NCBI GenBank assembly: GCA_945956915.1 | Contig: CAMFJH010000005.1 | Location: forward strand, 60,372-124,371 | Reading direction: 5' to 3' | Length of the DNA stretch: 64,000 bases | Source of the DNA: an uncultured Francisellaceae bacterium | GTDB taxonomy: Bacteria > Pseudomonadota > Gammaproteobacteria > UBA6186 > Azoamicaceae | In this document: one piece after another, positions 50,740 through 62,922 of the stretch | How the letters are laid out: every line of letters starts with the position of its first letter | Position numbering within the stretch: position 1 is the first letter of the stretch | Position numbers and translations under genes: made by a program | The notes under the pieces: model-generated | The model's database searches: none | The model's input: the letters and a program-made list of their open reading frames with translations, nothing else | Told to the model about the DNA's origin: nothing

Positions 50740-51750
50740 TTATCCACCAAATCTTTCTTTCCCATCGGGTAAGCCTGGTGGTGGCCAGTTTTCAATCCGT
50801 AAACCTAAAGAAAGACCTTTATTTTCTAAAATCTCTTTTATTTCCGTTAAAGATTTTTTACCTAAATTTGGCGTTTTAAGCAATTCAACTTCCGTTTTTT
50901 GAATCAAATCACCAATGTAAAAAATATTTTCAGCTTTTAAGCAATTAGCGGATCGAACCGTTAATTCTAAATCATCAACTGATCTTAAAAATAAAGGATC
51001 CACTTCAACATGATGATGGGCAGGCTCTAAGCGTTTTTGACTTTTGAGTTCCACAAAAACACTTAACTGATCGACCAAAATAGAAGCTGCCCATCGAATC
51101 GCTTCTTCAGGCATGATGGTTCCATTGGTTTCTAATTCTAAAATCAATTTATCTAAGTCAGTGCGTTTTTCAACACGTGCATTCTCTACGACATAAGTGA
51201 CTCTACGAATTGGACTGAAAGAAGCATCGATTTGAAGCCAACCAATAGGGCGAGTAACATCTTCTTCATCTAAACGTGCAGTCGTAGGCTCGTATCCTCT
51301 TCCTCTTACCACACGTACAATCATTTTCAATTCGCCCGTTTTAGTCATATTAGCAATCACGTAATCCGGATTAATAATTTTAACATCATGTGGCAATTCA
51401 AAATCTGAAGCACGCACTAAGCCTTCTCCTTTTTTATGTAAGGTTAGCTCGACTTCATCACGACCTTCCAAATTAAACTGAATACATTTAAGATTTAATA
51501 AGATATCAATCACATCTTCTTGTATGCCTTCTTTGGTAGAGTATTCATGCAACACACCATCAATATTCACTTCAACGATTGCACAACCGGGCATAGAAGA
51601 TAATAAAACTCTTCTTAAAGCACTACCTAAAGTGTGTCCAAACCCTCTTTCTAATGGTTCAAAAATGATCTTAGCTTTGTGATGGCCTAAATCTTGGACA
51701 TCAATAAATTTAGATTTTAAAAAATCTCTTACAGCACGTTCTTTGCTCAT
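50740..51750 (-). CDS. rpoA: RNA polymerase alpha subunit
   Basis: Assembles RNA polymerase (N-terminal domain) and binds UP elements and activators (C-terminal domain). The 336 residues (E. coli 329) show [19 protein letters not shown] and the C-terminal [14 protein letters not shown]. It lies in the alpha operon between rpsD and rplQ. Confidence 0.98.
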   Translation of the reverse strand: MSKERAVRDFLKSKFIDVQDLGHHKAKIIFEPLERGFGHTLGSALRRVLLSSMPGCAIVEVNIDGVLHEYSTKEGIQEDVIDILLNLKCIQFNLEGRDEVELTLHKKGEGLVRASDFELPHDVKIINPDYVIANMTKTGELKMIVRVVRGRGYEPTTARLDEEDVTRPIGWLQIDASFSPIRRVTYVVENARVEKRTDLDKLILELETNGTIMPEEAIRWAASILVDQLSVFVELKSQKRLEPAHHHVEVDPLFLRSVDDLELTVRSANCLKAENIFYIGDLIQKTEVELLKTPNLGKKSLTEIKEILENKGLSLGLRIENWPPPGLPDGKERFGG

Positions 51751-51776
51751 GAATATCCCCTGGACAAATCTTGGTC

Positions 51777-52397
51777 TTACTTAGAGTAAAGCTCCACAAC
51801 AAGCTGCTCATTCAACTCAGCTGGTAAATCGCTTCTATCAGGTATACGTTTAAACACACCCACCATTTTAGCTGTATCCACACTCACCCATTCCGGAAAA
51901 CCAAAACCTTCCGCTATTTTGAGCGAGTCTTGAATACGTGTTTGTCCTCTTTTCTTTTCTCTAATTTCGATGACATCACCTGCTGCAACTTGATAAGACG
52001 GAATATTGATAACCTGATTGTTTACCAACACCGCTTTATGTCGAACCAATTGTCTGCATTCAGCACGCGTTACTCCAAAACCCAGTCTATACACTATATT
52101 ATCTAAGCGACATTCTAAAAGTTTTAATAGAATTTCACCCGTTGCCCCTTTTCGACGGGTAGCTTCGGCATAATACTTTCTAAATTGCTTTTCTAAAACT
52201 CCATAGATATAACGAATTTTTTGCTTCTCACGCAATTGTAAACCATATCCAGTTTCACGTGATTTCTTTTGTGCATGAGAACCGGGTGGGGTAGCCAATT
52301 TACATTTTGACTCTATATCACGCCCGCGACTTTTTAGTCCTAAATCAGTACCTAATCTTCTGGACACCCTACAAGTGGGTCCTAAATATCTTGCCAT
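51777..52397 (-). CDS. rpsD: Ribosomal protein S4
   Basis: 16S-binding assembly protein and, in E. coli, repressor of the alpha operon. The 206 residues match the family ([42 protein letters not shown]). Confidence 0.98.
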   Translation of the reverse strand: MARYLGPTCRVSRRLGTDLGLKSRGRDIESKCKLATPPGSHAQKKSRETGYGLQLREKQKIRYIYGVLEKQFRKYYAEATRRKGATGEILLKLLECRLDNIVYRLGFGVTRAECRQLVRHKAVLVNNQVINIPSYQVAAGDVIEIREKKRGQTRIQDSLKIAEGFGFPEWVSVDTAKMVGVFKRIPDRSDLPAELNEQLVVELYSK

Positions 52398-52422
52398 GTT
52401 ATATATCCCCGATGCTTAAACT

Positions 52423-52827
52423 TTAGACGCGGCGTTCTTTTTCTGGTCTACAGCCATTAAATGGTATGCCTGTAACATCTGAAATAGCCGTAATATTAAA
52501 AGAGTTACCCAACGATCGAATAGCAGATTCTCGACCAGGCCCTGGACCTTTCACAAATACCTGAATTGACTTGAGCCCATATTCTTTGGCCTTTAGAGAA
52601 GCTTTTTCTGCAGCAACTTGCGCAGCAAAAGGGGTACTTTTTCTAGAACCTCTAAAACCTGATCCCCCAGCTGTTGCCCAGCCAATTGTATTACCTTGCG
52701 CATCCGTTATCGTTACAATCGTATTGTTAAACGAAGCGTAAATATGCCCAAAACCTGAAACAACCATACGTTTCACTTTCTTGCGTGTACGTGAGGTCGC
52801 TCCCTTTGCTGTTTTTGCTTCTGCCAT
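52423..52827 (-). CDS. rpsK: Ribosomal protein S11
   Basis: 30S platform protein. The 134 residues show [22 protein letters not shown] and [13 protein letters not shown]; basic tail KERRV-type end. Between rpsM and rpsD. Confidence 0.98.
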   Translation of the reverse strand: MAEAKTAKGATSRTRKKVKRMVVSGFGHIYASFNNTIVTITDAQGNTIGWATAGGSGFRGSRKSTPFAAQVAAEKASLKAKEYGLKSIQVFVKGPGPGRESAIRSLGNSFNITAISDVTGIPFNGCRPEKERRV

Positions 52828-52861
52828 TCTAAAAATTCCTACTGTTTATCTAAGTCAATGA

Positions 52862-53224
52862 TTATTTAGAAACACTTTGTCGTTTTCGGCCTTTTCTTGT
52901 ACGAGCGTTTGTGCGCGTACGCTGACCTCTTACGGGTAAACCACGTTTATGCCTCAAGCCACGATAACATTTAATATCACCCAAGCGTTTAATATTCATT
53001 GAGACTTCACGTCGCAAATCACCTTCAACGCGATATTCATTCACTGCATCTAAAATAAGACCTGCATGATCATCTGTTAGGGTTAAGACCTTAACAGCAG
53101 GATCAAGACCAATCTTTTTACATATTTCTAAAGCACGATGAGAACCAATTCCATAGACGCTTCTTAAGGCAATCCGTAGATGTTTATTTGGTGGAAGAAT
53201 CACACCAGCTATTCGTATTGTCAT
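52862..53224 (-). CDS. rpsM: Ribosomal protein S13
   Basis: 30S head protein contacting the 50S. The 120 residues match the family ([20 protein letters not shown], and [20 protein letters not shown]). It follows rpmJ closely. Confidence 0.98.
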   Translation of the reverse strand: MTIRIAGVILPPNKHLRIALRSVYGIGSHRALEICKKIGLDPAVKVLTLTDDHAGLILDAVNEYRVEGDLRREVSMNIKRLGDIKCYRGLRHKRGLPVRGQRTRTNARTRKGRKRQSVSK

Positions 53225-53229
53225 CTTTA

Positions 53230-53346
53230 TTAACCCTGCCTTTGGTTATGTTTTGCGTACTTCTTACAAATTACGTGTACTACACGCTCTCGCTTAATAA
53301 TACTGCAGTCTTCACACATTTTTTTTACTGATGCTCTCACTTTCAT
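53230..53346 (-). CDS. rpmJ: Ribosomal protein L36, zinc-type
   Basis: A 38-residue open frame between secY and rpsM encodes L36 ([14 protein letters not shown]...). Zinc ligands Cys11, Cys14, Cys27 and the later His are kept, so this is the C+ form. It is short and easily missed; order and sequence are standard. Confidence 0.96.
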   Translation of the reverse strand: MKVRASVKKMCEDCSIIKRERVVHVICKKYAKHNQRQG

Positions 53347-53397
53347 CGTCAGTCTCTCATCTTGAAAACAAATTTTACTCTTTTACAGCGATTAACG

Positions 53398-54711
53398 CTA
53401 GCCCCTTCCCAACCCTTTCAAGTTAGCTTTCTTCATTAAAGATTCATATTGGTGCGACATTAAATGTGCCTGCACTTGTGCCATAAAATCCATAACAACA
53501 ACCACAATAATCAACAGTGATGTACCCCCAAAATAAAAAGGCACATTCCACCCTAATACTAAAAACTCAGGTAATAAAGAAACACCTGTAATATATAAAG
53601 CGCCAATAACCGTTAAACGTGTCATTACCTTATCTATATACTGTGCTGTTTGTTCGCCAGGACGTATACCAGGAATACAACCACCTGATTTCTTCAAATT
53701 ATCTGCAGTTTCTTTAGGGTTAAATACTAAAGCTGTATAGAAAAAACAGAAAAATATAATTGCTGCACCAAATATAAGCACATATAAAGGTTGCCCTGGA
53801 GATAAGGCTAAGCCTATATCCGATAACCAACCCAAACCCTGAGATTTACCAAACCACTGGCTAATGGTTGCAGGAAACAAAATAATGCTGGAAGCAAAAA
53901 TAGGAGGAATAACACCTGCCATATTTAACTTCAGAGGTAAATGACTTTGTTGAGCTGCATAAACCTTATTGCCCTGCTGTCTTTTGGCATAATTGACAGT
54001 TATTCGTCTTTGTCCACGTTCAACGAACACTACAAAAGCTGTAATACCGACTAATATAACACATAATAAAATCAATGCAATAGCTTGCATTTCACCCTGT
54101 CGTACTTTGTCTAATGTGCCTACGATTGCACTGGGCAAACCAGCCACAATTCCTGCGAAAATGATCATGGAAATACCATTACCCACACCACGCTCGGTTA
54201 TTTGTTCTCCTAACCACATTAAAAACATGGTACCCGTAACCAAAGTTAGACTAACCGTAAAATAGAACACAGGACCCACTTCTAAAGCAGCTCCGGAACT
54301 GGCTAAGTACTTAGCCATGCCAAATGCATAAACCGTTGCGATCGCTAAAGCTGTATATCGCGTGTACTGAGATATTTTTCTTTTTCCAGCCTGACCTTCT
54401 TTTTTCAGTTGCTCTAAAGGCGGCCAAACCACTGTGAGTAACTGGATGATAATAGAAGCAGAAATATAGGGCATAATTCCGACTGCAAATACCGTCAAGC
54501 GTGCTAAAGCACCCCCTGAAAACAAGTTAAACAACCCTAAAATTCCACCATTTCCAGAAAACAATTCAGCTAATTTTTCTGGATTAAGACCGGGAATAGG
54601 AATATGCGCACCTACTCTGTAAACCAAAAGCGCCAAAATCAAAAAAATGATTCTACGCTTTAAATCTGCTAATCCACTTTTCTTTGTAGGTGCATTTAAC
54701 TTTTTTTGCAT
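53398..54711 (-). CDS. secY: Protein translocase subunit SecY
   Basis: Channel subunit of SecYEG. The 437 residues have ten hydrophobic helices in outline and the family segments [48 protein letters not shown]. It lies between rplO and rpmJ as in all related bacteria. Confidence 0.98.
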   Translation of the reverse strand: MQKKLNAPTKKSGLADLKRRIIFLILALLVYRVGAHIPIPGLNPEKLAELFSGNGGILGLFNLFSGGALARLTVFAVGIMPYISASIIIQLLTVVWPPLEQLKKEGQAGKRKISQYTRYTALAIATVYAFGMAKYLASSGAALEVGPVFYFTVSLTLVTGTMFLMWLGEQITERGVGNGISMIIFAGIVAGLPSAIVGTLDKVRQGEMQAIALILLCVILVGITAFVVFVERGQRRITVNYAKRQQGNKVYAAQQSHLPLKLNMAGVIPPIFASSIILFPATISQWFGKSQGLGWLSDIGLALSPGQPLYVLIFGAAIIFFCFFYTALVFNPKETADNLKKSGGCIPGIRPGEQTAQYIDKVMTRLTVIGALYITGVSLLPEFLVLGWNVPFYFGGTSLLIIVVVVMDFMAQVQAHLMSHQYESLMKKANLKGLGRG

Positions 54712-54714
54712 GAA

Positions 54715-55146
54715 TTACTCTACCGTTCCACCTGCAGCTTCTATCGCTGCTCTGGCGCCTTTTGTGACTTGTAAGCCCTTGACAGTAAATGCACGATCGA
54801 TTTTACCCGCTGCAAAAATTTTAGCAGAAGTAACAGGTTGGGAAACTAAATTTGCAATGTACAATGCATCCATATCCACGGTATTGCCTTCAATTTTTGA
54901 AAGCTCATGTAGGCGAATTTCTGCTTTAAAACGTGCTGTACGAGAAGTAAAACCAAATTTAGGTAAACGCCGTTGTAAAGGCATTTGTCCGCCTTCAAAG
55001 CCTACTTTATGATATCCACCGGCTCTTGCTTTTTGACCCTTGTGCCCCTTACCACAGGTTTTACCTTTACCAGATGCAATTCCACGGCCTAGACGTTTGG
55101 CCTTAGTTTTTGCGCCACATCCGGGTTTTATTGAATTTAAATTCAT
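54715..55146 (-). CDS. rplO: Ribosomal protein L15
   Basis: 50S assembly protein. The ATG at 55146, overlapping the rpmD stop (ATGA), is chosen because [14 protein letters not shown] fits the family start (E. coli MRLNTL). The 143 residues show [22 protein letters not shown] second ATG one codon earlier is equally possible. Confidence 0.95.
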   Translation of the reverse strand: MNLNSIKPGCGAKTKAKRLGRGIASGKGKTCGKGHKGQKARAGGYHKVGFEGGQMPLQRRLPKFGFTSRTARFKAEIRLHELSKIEGNTVDMDALYIANLVSQPVTSAKIFAAGKIDRAFTVKGLQVTKGARAAIEAAGGTVE

Positions 55147-55337
55147 CATTTGCATTGTTCCCATTTTAAAAGATATGAAATTTTATGAATCATACCACGT
55201 ACACACGGTGTATCTTCTAAGGTAACTGTTTGGTTAATACGCTTTAACCCCAAACCCCTTACCGTCGCTGCATGATCAGGTAAACGTCCGAACCGGCTTT
55301 TAACAAGCGTAACAGACAATTTATTTCTTTTAGTCAT
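55146..55337 (-). CDS. rpmD: Ribosomal protein L30
   Basis: Small 50S protein; 63 residues (E. coli 59) with [21 protein letters not shown]. Its ATG overlaps the rpsE stop by eight bases. Confidence 0.96.
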   Translation of the reverse strand: MTKRNKLSVTLVKSRFGRLPDHAATVRGLGLKRINQTVTLEDTPCVRGMIHKISYLLKWEQCK

Positions 55338-55854
55338 TGTCTATAATCTCCTCAATACTCTTACCCCGTTTATTGGCAATTTGCTCAGGAGAAGTCATGC
55401 TCATTAAACCATTTAAAGTAGCACGCACAACGTTCACAGGATTTGTAGAACCTAAACATTTTGCCACAACATTGTGAACGCCCAATACTTCAAAGACAGG
55501 TCTCATAGAAGCACCTGCAATGATACCTGTACCATCGGATGCTGGTAACATAATAGTCGTTGTAGCTCCGTGTCGTGATTTGATCGGATGGTACAAGGTA
55601 GTACCATTTAAGTCGATACGGACCAAATTGCGTCTTGCACTTTCCATTGCTTTTTGAATTGCAACAGGCACTTCGCGGGCTTTTCCTCTGCCTACTCCGA
55701 TTCTACCATTACCATCACCTACCACAACCAATGCATAGAAGCCGAATTTACGACCCCCTTTTACAACTGTTGCGGTTCGTCGAACAGTAACCAATTTCTC
55801 TTGGAAACCATCACCTTTTTTTGATAAATCTTCACTCGCCTTCGCATTCGCCAT
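55330..55854 (-). CDS. rpsE: Ribosomal protein S5
   Basis: 30S decoding-centre protein. The 174 residues carry [20 protein letters not shown] and the [12 protein letters not shown] end. Between rplR and rpmD. Confidence 0.98.
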   Translation of the reverse strand: MANAKASEDLSKKGDGFQEKLVTVRRTATVVKGGRKFGFYALVVVGDGNGRIGVGRGKAREVPVAIQKAMESARRNLVRIDLNGTTLYHPIKSRHGATTTIMLPASDGTGIIAGASMRPVFEVLGVHNVVAKCLGSTNPVNVVRATLNGLMSMTSPEQIANKRGKSIEEIIDND

Positions 55855-55866
55855 CTTTATAAACCC

Positions 55867-56220
55867 TTAGAATTCTAAACCATTTGCTCGAGCTGCATCC
55901 GCTAACGCTTTAATACGGCCATGGTATTTAAACCCTGAACGATCAAAGGCAACACGTGTAACCCCTTTTAATTTCGCACGCTCTGCTACAAGCTTACCCA
56001 CGGCTTCGGCCATAGATTGTTTTCCGGGACCTATTTTTTGATTTTTAAGCACCCCTTCAAGGCTAGAAGCGGCAGCTAAAACTTCGGATCCACTAGGAGA
56101 AAATACTTGCGCATAAATATGTTGGGGCGTTCTATGAACACTGAGGCGCACAGCACCCAACTCTGCTATTTTACCACGGCTCCTACGGACTCTTCGCTGA
56201 CGCGTCATTATATTCTTCAT
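55867..56220 (-). CDS. rplR: Ribosomal protein L18
   Basis: 5S rRNA-binding protein. The 117 residues show [23 protein letters not shown] and [21 protein letters not shown]. The ATG at 56220 follows AAGGTAGG; an ATG four codons later is possible. Confidence 0.97.
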   Translation of the reverse strand: MKNIMTRQRRVRRSRGKIAELGAVRLSVHRTPQHIYAQVFSPSGSEVLAAASSLEGVLKNQKIGPGKQSMAEAVGKLVAERAKLKGVTRVAFDRSGFKYHGRIKALADAARANGLEF

Positions 56221-56232
56221 TGCATGCCTACC

Positions 56233-56757
56233 TTACTTTTTCTTGATTTCTTTCAAGATGATTTCTTCATCTGCATAGCGTACACCCTTACCTTTATAAG
56301 CTTCTGGTGGACGTATCTCGCGTATGTCTGCAGCGACTTGACCTACTTTTTGTTTATCCATTCCGATGACTACAATTTCTGTAGGTGCTGGGGTTTCAAA
56401 ACGAATACCTTCAGGTGCTGCGTATTCTTTAGCATGGGAAAAGCCTAGCTTAAATTCCAAAACGTTGCCTTTTAGTTCAGCCCTGTATCCAACGCCAATT
56501 AACTTTAATTTTTTCTGGAACCCTTTGCTTACGCCTTCAATCATATTTCCCAATAATACGCGTGTCGTACCTACCATGGGATGTTTAACTCGTTTTGCAG
56601 AAACAGAAATTAAATTATTTTCAACTTCAATTTTTACTGCATCATCTATTTGATAAGAAAATTGGCCATTTTTGCCTTTAATCTTAGCAATAGAATTTTC
56701 TAAAGAAAAATCAACGCCTTTAGGAATCTCCAAAGGTTTTTTTGCAATTCTAGACAT
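56233..56757 (-). CDS. rplF: Ribosomal protein L6
   Basis: 50S stalk-base protein. The start at 56757 follows AGGAG at eight bases and gives MSRIAKKPLEIPKGV, matching the family; an in-frame start nine codons earlier has none of this. 174 residues, with IREIRPPEAYKGKGVRYADE near the end. Confidence 0.96.
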   Translation of the reverse strand: MSRIAKKPLEIPKGVDFSLENSIAKIKGKNGQFSYQIDDAVKIEVENNLISVSAKRVKHPMVGTTRVLLGNMIEGVSKGFQKKLKLIGVGYRAELKGNVLEFKLGFSHAKEYAAPEGIRFETPAPTEIVVIGMDKQKVGQVAADIREIRPPEAYKGKGVRYADEEIILKEIKKK

Positions 56758-56768
56758 AACAAAAACTC

Positions 56769-57161
56769 CTACGACAGCTGACAAATAATTTCGCCGCCCT
56801 GCCCCAATTCACGCGCTTTTTTATCGCTCATGATGCCTTGCGGTGTTGAAACAACCGTTATGCCTAAGCCACCCATTACTTTGGGTAACTCATCCTTACC
56901 CTTATAACGGCGTAATCCTGGACGACTTACGCGCTGTATTTTTTCAATAACAGGTTTGTTATTGTAATATTTTAAACGAATCTTAATACGCGGCTTGCTG
57001 TCTTCTGTTAATTTAAAACCTAAAATATAACCTTCGTCTTCAAATACTTTTAAAAGCGCTAATTTCTTTTGAGAAGCCGGTACTTCTACCACCTCTTTAT
57101 TAGACATTTGTCCATTTCGAATTTGGGTAAGCATATCGGCAATGGGATCTTGCAAACTCAT
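56769..57161 (-). CDS. rpsH: Ribosomal protein S8
   Basis: 30S assembly protein and spc-operon repressor in E. coli. The ATG at 57161 follows AGGAGAG and yields [18 protein letters not shown] and exactly 130 residues, the E. coli length. The C-terminal [21 protein letters not shown] is conserved. Confidence 0.97.
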   Translation of the reverse strand: MSLQDPIADMLTQIRNGQMSNKEVVEVPASQKKLALLKVFEDEGYILGFKLTEDSKPRIKIRLKYYNNKPVIEKIQRVSRPGLRRYKGKDELPKVMGGLGITVVSTPQGIMSDKKARELGQGGEIICQLS

Positions 57162-57171
57162 TCGTACTCTC

Positions 57172-57477
57172 CTACCAACTTGCCTTTGTGATGCCAGGAA
57201 TTTGGCCACTCATAACCAATTCTCTAAGCTTATTACGTCCCAAACCGAATCTTCTATAGACTCCACGTGGACGCCCCGTCAACAAACATCGATTACGTGA
57301 ACGTGTAGGATTAGAGTTTTTTGGCAATTTCTGCATCTTTCGCTGCGCTGCCATTTTCTCATCCAAACTTACGTTTTGATCACGAATAATCTTTCGTAAT
57401 GCCAATCTACGTTCCGCATACTTTTTAATCAATTGTGTGCGGTTACTTTCTTTAACAATCATACAACGCTTAGCCAT
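57172..57477 (-). CDS. rpsN: Ribosomal protein S14, zinc-free form
   Basis: 30S head protein of 101 residues, the long form without a CxxC zinc site ([21 protein letters not shown]). Confidence 0.97.
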   Translation of the reverse strand: MAKRCMIVKESNRTQLIKKYAERRLALRKIIRDQNVSLDEKMAAQRKMQKLPKNSNPTRSRNRCLLTGRPRGVYRRFGLGRNKLRELVMSGQIPGITKASW

Positions 57478-57497
57478 CAGGCCTACTCCTAACCAGA

Positions 57498-58040
57498 CTA
57501 TGCTTCTCTAAAAGGGAAATTGAACGCTTTTAACAACCCTAACCCTTCTGCATTGGTCTTGGCTGTTGTTGAAATGGAAATATCCAATCCACGTAAAGCA
57601 TCAATCTTATCGTATTGAATCTCAGGAAATACAATTTGCTCTTTAATACCCATGGTAAAATTACCACGACCATCAAAAGAACGTCTGTTTAACCCTCGAA
57701 AATCTCGTATACGCGGAATCGCAATATACAATAACCGTTCTAAAAATTCGTACATGCGCTTTCCACGAAGCGTGACTTTGCAACCAATAGGCCAGCCTTC
57801 GCGTATTTTAAAACCAGCAACGGATTTTTTGGCTTTAGTAACAACTGCTTTTTGGCCTGCAATACGTGTTAATTCTGTTGCAGCATTTTCTACAATTTTT
57901 TTGTCGTTAACTGCTTCGCCAACACCCATGTTTAAGGTGATCTTTGTAATATAAGGAACTTCCATTGGATTTTTATAGCCAAAATCTTCAATCAATTTCT
58001 TGACTATGGTGTTCTGATAATACTCTTGTATCTGAGCCAT
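57498..58040 (-). CDS. rplE: Ribosomal protein L5
   Basis: Binds 5S rRNA. 180 residues (E. coli 179) with [18 protein letters not shown] and [20 protein letters not shown]. Confidence 0.98.
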   Translation of the reverse strand: MAQIQEYYQNTIVKKLIEDFGYKNPMEVPYITKITLNMGVGEAVNDKKIVENAATELTRIAGQKAVVTKAKKSVAGFKIREGWPIGCKVTLRGKRMYEFLERLLYIAIPRIRDFRGLNRRSFDGRGNFTMGIKEQIVFPEIQYDKIDALRGLDISISTTAKTNAEGLGLLKAFNFPFREA

Positions 58041-58068
58041 ATACTTAAACCTTTAATAAACTTAAAAT

Positions 58069-58419
58069 TTAAACATCTACCCTTTCTGAAGTAGATTTGA
58101 AAACCCTTACCTTTTGACCATTTTCTAAGAGCTTAAATCCAACTCGGTCTGCTTTACCCGTCGCTGAATTAAAAATAGCTACATTAGAAATATCAATTGG
58201 TGCTTCTTTCTCCAAAATCCCACCTGCTTTTTGCAAACCAGGATTAGGCTTGGTATGTCTTTTAACAAGATTAATACCTTCCACGATCACTTTAGATTTT
58301 TGGAGCGTACGGCTACGCGCCTTAATGACCTTAGAAATCACTTGGTTAACAGTACCTTTTCTGCCTTTGTCCTTTCCAACAGTGACAATCACTGTGTCGC
58401 CTTTCTTAATTTTTTGCAT
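58069..58419 (-). CDS. rplX: Ribosomal protein L24
   Basis: Initiates 50S assembly. The 116 residues (E. coli 104) carry the KOW motif [19 protein letters not shown]; the extra length is at the C-terminus (KSTSERVDV). Confidence 0.97.
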   Translation of the reverse strand: MQKIKKGDTVIVTVGKDKGRKGTVNQVISKVIKARSRTLQKSKVIVEGINLVKRHTKPNPGLQKAGGILEKEAPIDISNVAIFNSATGKADRVGFKLLENGQKVRVFKSTSERVDV

Positions 58420-58433
58420 ATCTTATCTCACCT

Positions 58434-58802
58434 TTAAAGCACTTCAGGCGCTAAAGAAATTATCTTCATAAATTGCTCACCGCGCAATTCGCGAGTAACC
58501 GGTCCAAAAATACGGGTGCCCATAGGCTGCATTTGATTATTCAATATAACTGCAGCATTTTCATCAAACCTAATTACAGAACCATCAGGTCTTCGAACGC
58601 CTTTTGTAGTTCTCACGATTACTGCCTTTGCAACATCACCCTTTTTGACTTTACCTCGGGGTATCGCTTCTTTGATACTGACCACGATAACATCACCAAT
58701 ACCGGCGTAACGTCGTTTTGAGCCCCCTAACACCTTAATACACATTATGCGACGCGCTCCGCTGTTATCCGCAACGTTAAGCATGGACTGCATCTGAATC
58801 AT
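58434..58802 (-). CDS. rplN: Ribosomal protein L14
   Basis: 50S protein at the subunit interface. 122 residues with [21 protein letters not shown] and the end [12 protein letters not shown], fully standard. Confidence 0.98.
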   Translation of the reverse strand: MIQMQSMLNVADNSGARRIMCIKVLGGSKRRYAGIGDVIVVSIKEAIPRGKVKKGDVAKAVIVRTTKGVRRPDGSVIRFDENAAVILNNQMQPMGTRIFGPVTRELRGEQFMKIISLAPEVL

Positions 58803-58839
58803 TTCTTGTCTCCACTAAAGTTAGATATCATATCATTCA

Positions 58840-59100
58840 TTAACTAACCTTTTCAACTCGTTCTACCAGCTCCCAACTCTTTGTTTTGGAAAAAGGACGG
58901 GTTTCTTTAATAGAAACAACATCGCCTATTTGGCACTGATTATTTTTATCATGTGCGTGGAATTTCGTCGATCGTGTTACTATTTTGTCATATATTTCAT
59001 GTGTTACTCTTCGGGTTACCTTTACAACAATGGTTTTATCCATTTTGTTAGAGACAACTACTCCCTGAAGAACACGAGAACCTACTGTTTCATTACTCAT
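58840..59100 (-). CDS. rpsQ: Ribosomal protein S17
   Basis: 16S-binding protein. The ATG at 59100 (second of two adjacent ATG) gives [20 protein letters not shown], matching the family; the start overlaps the end of rpmC. 86 residues, with [20 protein letters not shown]. Confidence 0.95.
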   Translation of the reverse strand: MSNETVGSRVLQGVVVSNKMDKTIVVKVTRRVTHEIYDKIVTRSTKFHAHDKNNQCQIGDVVSIKETRPFSKTKSWELVERVEKVS

Positions 59101-59314
59101 CATGTGCACCTTTTGATTTGAGCTCATTTTCTCTTAAAACGGTTTCTAAACGTGCAATCGATCGGCGAACCGCTTTCATGTTATGCGTAGGTCCAGCTTC
59201 TGAACCTGCTTGGACCAAACGCAGCTTAAATTGTTCTTTTAACAAGTCACTTAAAGTTTTCTTTAACTCTGCTGGCCCTTGCTTTCTTAACTCTGATGCT
59301 TTTATTACGTACAT
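59093..59314 (-). CDS. rpmC: Ribosomal protein L29
   Basis: 50S protein at the exit tunnel, docking site for trigger factor and SRP with L23. 73 residues (E. coli 63), with [21 protein letters not shown]. Overlaps rplP by one base (TAATG). Its position matters because trigger factor here lacks a domain but keeps its ribosome-binding signature. Confidence 0.96.
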   Translation of the reverse strand: MYVIKASELRKQGPAELKKTLSDLLKEQFKLRLVQAGSEAGPTHNMKAVRRSIARLETVLRENELKSKGAHDE

Positions 59315-59727
59315 TACATTATCACCCGTTCAATAAATTCAGTACCTATGGGCAACTTGGAAGCAGCAAGCCTAAAAGCTTCTCGGGCTAAGACTTCAGA
59401 TACGCCATCTATCTCAAATAAGACAGTGCCTGGTTGTACCAAAGCCACCCAATATTCCACGCTACCTTTACCTTTTCCCATTCTTACTTCCAAAGGCTTC
59501 TGGGTAATCGGTTTGTCTGGGAATATCCTAATCCAGACTTTACCGCCACGTTTAATATAACGATTCACTGCACGTCTTGCAGCTTCAATCTGGCGGGCTG
59601 TGATTCGAGCTCGATCAAGCGATCGAATCCCAAATTGACCAAAACTTACCATATTACCTCGAGCTGCAACTCCACGGTTGCGGCCTTTGTGTTGCTTGCG
59701 AAACTTGGTCCGCTTTGGTTGCAACAT
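59314..59727 (-). CDS. rplP: Ribosomal protein L16
   Basis: 50S protein near the A site. 137 residues with [19 protein letters not shown] and [19 protein letters not shown]. Confidence 0.98.
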   Translation of the reverse strand: MLQPKRTKFRKQHKGRNRGVAARGNMVSFGQFGIRSLDRARITARQIEAARRAVNRYIKRGGKVWIRIFPDKPITQKPLEVRMGKGKGSVEYWVALVQPGTVLFEIDGVSEVLAREAFRLAASKLPIGTEFIERVIM

Positions 59728-59755
59728 GTGTGCTTACCCCCTCAAGAAATCCTAC

Positions 59756-60430
59756 TTACACCATTTCATTCGCGAGCGATTGATTTTGGTTACCTATTAC
59801 TTCGCCTTTAAAAATCCAAACTTTCACACCAATAACACCATAGGTTGTTTGAGCGATGGCAGTGCCATAATCGATATCCGCTCTTAAGGTGTGTAAAGGC
59901 ACTCTACCTTCCCTGTAGACTTCAGAACGTGCAATTTCTGCTCCACCTAAACGACCTGAAACCGCTACTTTTATACCTTTAGCGCCTAAACGCAAGGCAG
60001 TGGTAACAGCTCGCTTCATTGCACGTCTAAACATAATACGACGCTCTAACTGCTGGGCAATATTACGTGCTACCAAAACAGCATCTAATTCGGGTTTACG
60101 AATTTCTTCGATATTAATATGAACTGCAATACCCATCTTTCTGCTAAGCTCAGCACGTAGTTTTTCGACATCTTCACCTTTTTTACCGATTAAGACACCA
60201 GGCTTCCCTGCGCGAATCGTGATGCGTGCCGTGCGGCCTGTTCTTTCAATTAAAATTCCACTAACACCAGCGGCTTCTGGTAACCGTTTTTCAACGTATT
60301 TTCGTGCTTGCAGATCACTAGCCAGAATTTGTGCAAATGATCGAGATGAACTTCCTTCCGGAAACCAACGTGCACTACTTTCTCTAATGTATCCAAGACG
60401 AATACCGACTGGATTTACCTTTTGCCCCAT
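59756..60430 (-). CDS. rpsC: Ribosomal protein S3
   Basis: 30S mRNA-entry protein. 224 residues (E. coli 233) with [13 protein letters not shown], the KH segment [15 protein letters not shown] and [12 protein letters not shown]. Confidence 0.98.
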   Translation of the reverse strand: MGQKVNPVGIRLGYIRESSARWFPEGSSSRSFAQILASDLQARKYVEKRLPEAAGVSGILIERTGRTARITIRAGKPGVLIGKKGEDVEKLRAELSRKMGIAVHINIEEIRKPELDAVLVARNIAQQLERRIMFRRAMKRAVTTALRLGAKGIKVAVSGRLGGAEIARSEVYREGRVPLHTLRADIDYGTAIAQTTYGVIGVKVWIFKGEVIGNQNQSLANEMV

Positions 60431-60450
60431 GAAGACACCCTCTCTATGTT

Positions 60451-60789
60451 CTATCTATACGAAACACTTACCGTTATATGGCTATTACGTTTCACAATTC
60501 TATTTGCACGCCCCTTTGCACGTGGCATAAAACGTCTTAATCTTTGCGCTTCATCTACAAAGATGCGAGAAACGATTAAGTCATCTACATTCAAACCCAA
60601 ATTATGCTCTGCATTTGCAACCGCAGAAGCCAACACTTTTTTAACAATCAGTGCCGCTTTTTTAGGACTAAACTTTAATAAGGTCAGTGCCTTATCTACT
60701 GCCATTCCCCGCACTTGATCAGCAACTAAGCGTGCTTTTTGCGGTGAAATTCGTGCATCGCTTAATTTTGCGTATGCTTCTGATGACAT
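60451..60789 (-). CDS. rplV: Ribosomal protein L22
   Basis: Exit-tunnel protein. 112 residues with [17 protein letters not shown] and the loop end [19 protein letters not shown]. Confidence 0.98.
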   Translation of the reverse strand: MSSEAYAKLSDARISPQKARLVADQVRGMAVDKALTLLKFSPKKAALIVKKVLASAVANAEHNLGLNVDDLIVSRIFVDEAQRLRRFMPRAKGRANRIVKRNSHITVSVSYR

Positions 60790-60840
60790 AATATTATTCC
60801 CCTATCTTTCCTATACGTCTTAATCTAACAATTAATAGTA

Positions 60841-61131
60841 TTATTTACCTTTTTTAGCTGTTTTGGCTGTTTTATCTGCTGCATGTCCCTTAAAGGTACG
60901 TGTAGGAGAAAATTCACCTAATTTATGTCCAACCATGTTTTCTGTTACTAATACAGGAACATGTTGGCGTCCATTGTGAACAGCAAAGGTTAAGCCCACC
61001 ATATCTGGTAATATCATGGAACGCCTAGACCACGTCTTGATAGGACGCTTAACACGCGTTTTAACTGCTTCAAGCACTTTTTTTAACAAATGTGCGTCTA
61101 TAAATGGGCCTTTTCTCAGTGAACGAGGCAT
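60841..61131 (-). CDS. rpsS: Ribosomal protein S19
   Basis: 30S head protein. 96 residues with [18 protein letters not shown] and [20 protein letters not shown]. Confidence 0.98.
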   Translation of the reverse strand: MPRSLRKGPFIDAHLLKKVLEAVKTRVKRPIKTWSRRSMILPDMVGLTFAVHNGRQHVPVLVTENMVGHKLGEFSPTRTFKGHAADKTAKTAKKGK

Positions 61132-61146
61132 CAGTTCTAATCTCCT

Positions 61147-61974
61147 TTATCTATCGGACTTACGCCGACGAATAATTAATTTACCCGTTAATTTATTACG
61201 ACGAGTTTTCTTACCTTCAGGTATACCCCACGGTGTACAGGGTGGTCGGCCACCTGAGGTTTTACCTTCACCACCGCCTAATGGATGGTCAACGGGGTTC
61301 ATCGCAACACCACGAACATTAGGACGCTTATTGCGCCATCTATTAGCACCTGCTTTTCCTAATTTACGTAAACCATGTTCGCTATTGCCAACTTCTCCAA
61401 GTGTGGCTCTGCAATCGGCGGGCACTTTACGCATTTCGCCTGATTTCAAGCGAATAGTCACGTATGCACCTTCTCTAGCTAATATTTGAACAGAACACCC
61501 TGCCGAACGTGCTAACTGTGCACCTTTACCTGGCTTCATTTCAACACAATGCACAACAGATCCCACTGGAATATTTCTAAGCGGTAAACAATTACCGACT
61601 GAAACTGGAGCGTCTTGTCCTGATTGTACTTTCGCACCAACTGCCAAACCCTTAGGGGCAATCATATAACATCTTTCACCGTCTGCATAGAGTACCAGCA
61701 CAATATTAGCCGTACGATTAGGGTCGTACTCCAAACGTTCGACAATTCCGGATATACCGTCTTTCTTACGCTTCCAATCGATAATACGGTAGCGCTGCTT
61801 ATGGCCGCCGCCACGTTGATAGGCAGTTATGCGACCATAACTGTTACGACCCGCATGTTGTGGGTTATCCGCCAACAATGGCTTATACGGTTTACCCTTA
61901 TGTAAATCCGGGTTAAAAACCTTTACGAGATGCCGACGTCCTGGGGAAGTCGGTTTTGTTTTTACTATTGGCAT
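61147..61974 (-). CDS. rplB: Ribosomal protein L2
   Basis: Peptidyl-transferase-centre assembly protein. 275 residues with [17 protein letters not shown] and the conserved [20 protein letters not shown]. Confidence 0.98.
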   Translation of the reverse strand: MPIVKTKPTSPGRRHLVKVFNPDLHKGKPYKPLLADNPQHAGRNSYGRITAYQRGGGHKQRYRIIDWKRKKDGISGIVERLEYDPNRTANIVLVLYADGERCYMIAPKGLAVGAKVQSGQDAPVSVGNCLPLRNIPVGSVVHCVEMKPGKGAQLARSAGCSVQILAREGAYVTIRLKSGEMRKVPADCRATLGEVGNSEHGLRKLGKAGANRWRNKRPNVRGVAMNPVDHPLGGGEGKTSGGRPPCTPWGIPEGKKTRRNKLTGKLIIRRRKSDR

Positions 61975-61987
61975 GCTACACCCTCAA

Positions 61988-62284
61988 TTACTGGTAGTTA
62001 GCTAAATTAATGTCTTGTCCCTTTTGAACAGAAACATAAGCTTTTTTCCAATCGCTACGGCGACCTTGAGTTTGCTTAAAACGTTTCGTTTTACCTGTTA
62101 CTTGAACAGTTCGAACGGACTCGACAACAACATTAAACAGTTTAGAAACTGCTTCCTTAATTTCGGATTTAGTCGCATCTTTTGCGACTTTAAATACATT
62201 TTGATTGTGTGTTTCTGCTGCAGATACACTTTTTTCAGTCGTATAGGGACCGATTAACACCTGGTATAAACGTTTCTCGTTCAT
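61988..62284 (-). CDS. rplW: Ribosomal protein L23
   Basis: Exit-tunnel protein; main docking site for trigger factor. 98 residues with [20 protein letters not shown] and RKK-type basic end. Its ATG overlaps the rplD stop. Confidence 0.98.
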   Translation of the reverse strand: MNEKRLYQVLIGPYTTEKSVSAAETHNQNVFKVAKDATKSEIKEAVSKLFNVVVESVRTVQVTGKTKRFKQTQGRRSDWKKAYVSVQKGQDINLANYQ

Positions 62285-62913
62285 CCTAACACCTCTTCGA
62301 ATTTACGCACTGCATCCACTGTCATCACAACAGTTTGATATTTCACCAAAGATACAGGATCTACATTGGGTGCTTGTCGCACGTCTACTTTAGGAACATT
62401 ACGAGCAGATAAATACAAATTAGGATTCCACTCACTCGTCACGATTAATGCTTCCATACCTTCATTAAGACCTAAAGTTTGCAATTTAGATAATAAATCT
62501 CGTGTTTTAGGTTGTGCTAATTCAATATTTTCTACCACAATTAAACGATTTTGACGTACTAATTCTGATAAGATAGATTGCATTGCACCTCTATACATCT
62601 TTTTATTTACTTTTTGGCTGTGATCCTGAGGAACAGCTGCAAATGTCTTACCGCCCCCACGCCATAAAGGACTTCTGATGGTACCGGCTCTTGCGCGACC
62701 TGTTCCTTTTTGACGCCAAGGTTTAGCACCGCCACCACGAACTTCTGCTCTTGTCTTTTGTGCACGTGTGCCTGATCGTGCACCTGCTAAATAAGCTGTT
62801 ACAACTTGATGTACCAAAGCTTCGTTAAAATCTCGTCCAAAAGTGATTGCAGATACTTCTACTCCACTTGCAGACTTTGCACCCGTAGGTGCTGTTAATA
62901 CTAGCTCCATCAT
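62281..62913 (-). CDS. rplD: Ribosomal protein L4
   Basis: Exit-tunnel protein and, in E. coli, repressor of the S10 operon. 210 residues with [19 protein letters not shown] and the [11 protein letters not shown] loop. Confidence 0.98.
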   Translation of the reverse strand: MMELVLTAPTGAKSASGVEVSAITFGRDFNEALVHQVVTAYLAGARSGTRAQKTRAEVRGGGAKPWRQKGTGRARAGTIRSPLWRGGGKTFAAVPQDHSQKVNKKMYRGAMQSILSELVRQNRLIVVENIELAQPKTRDLLSKLQTLGLNEGMEALIVTSEWNPNLYLSARNVPKVDVRQAPNVDPVSLVKYQTVVMTVDAVRKFEEVLG

Positions 62914-62922
62914 TTCCCCCTG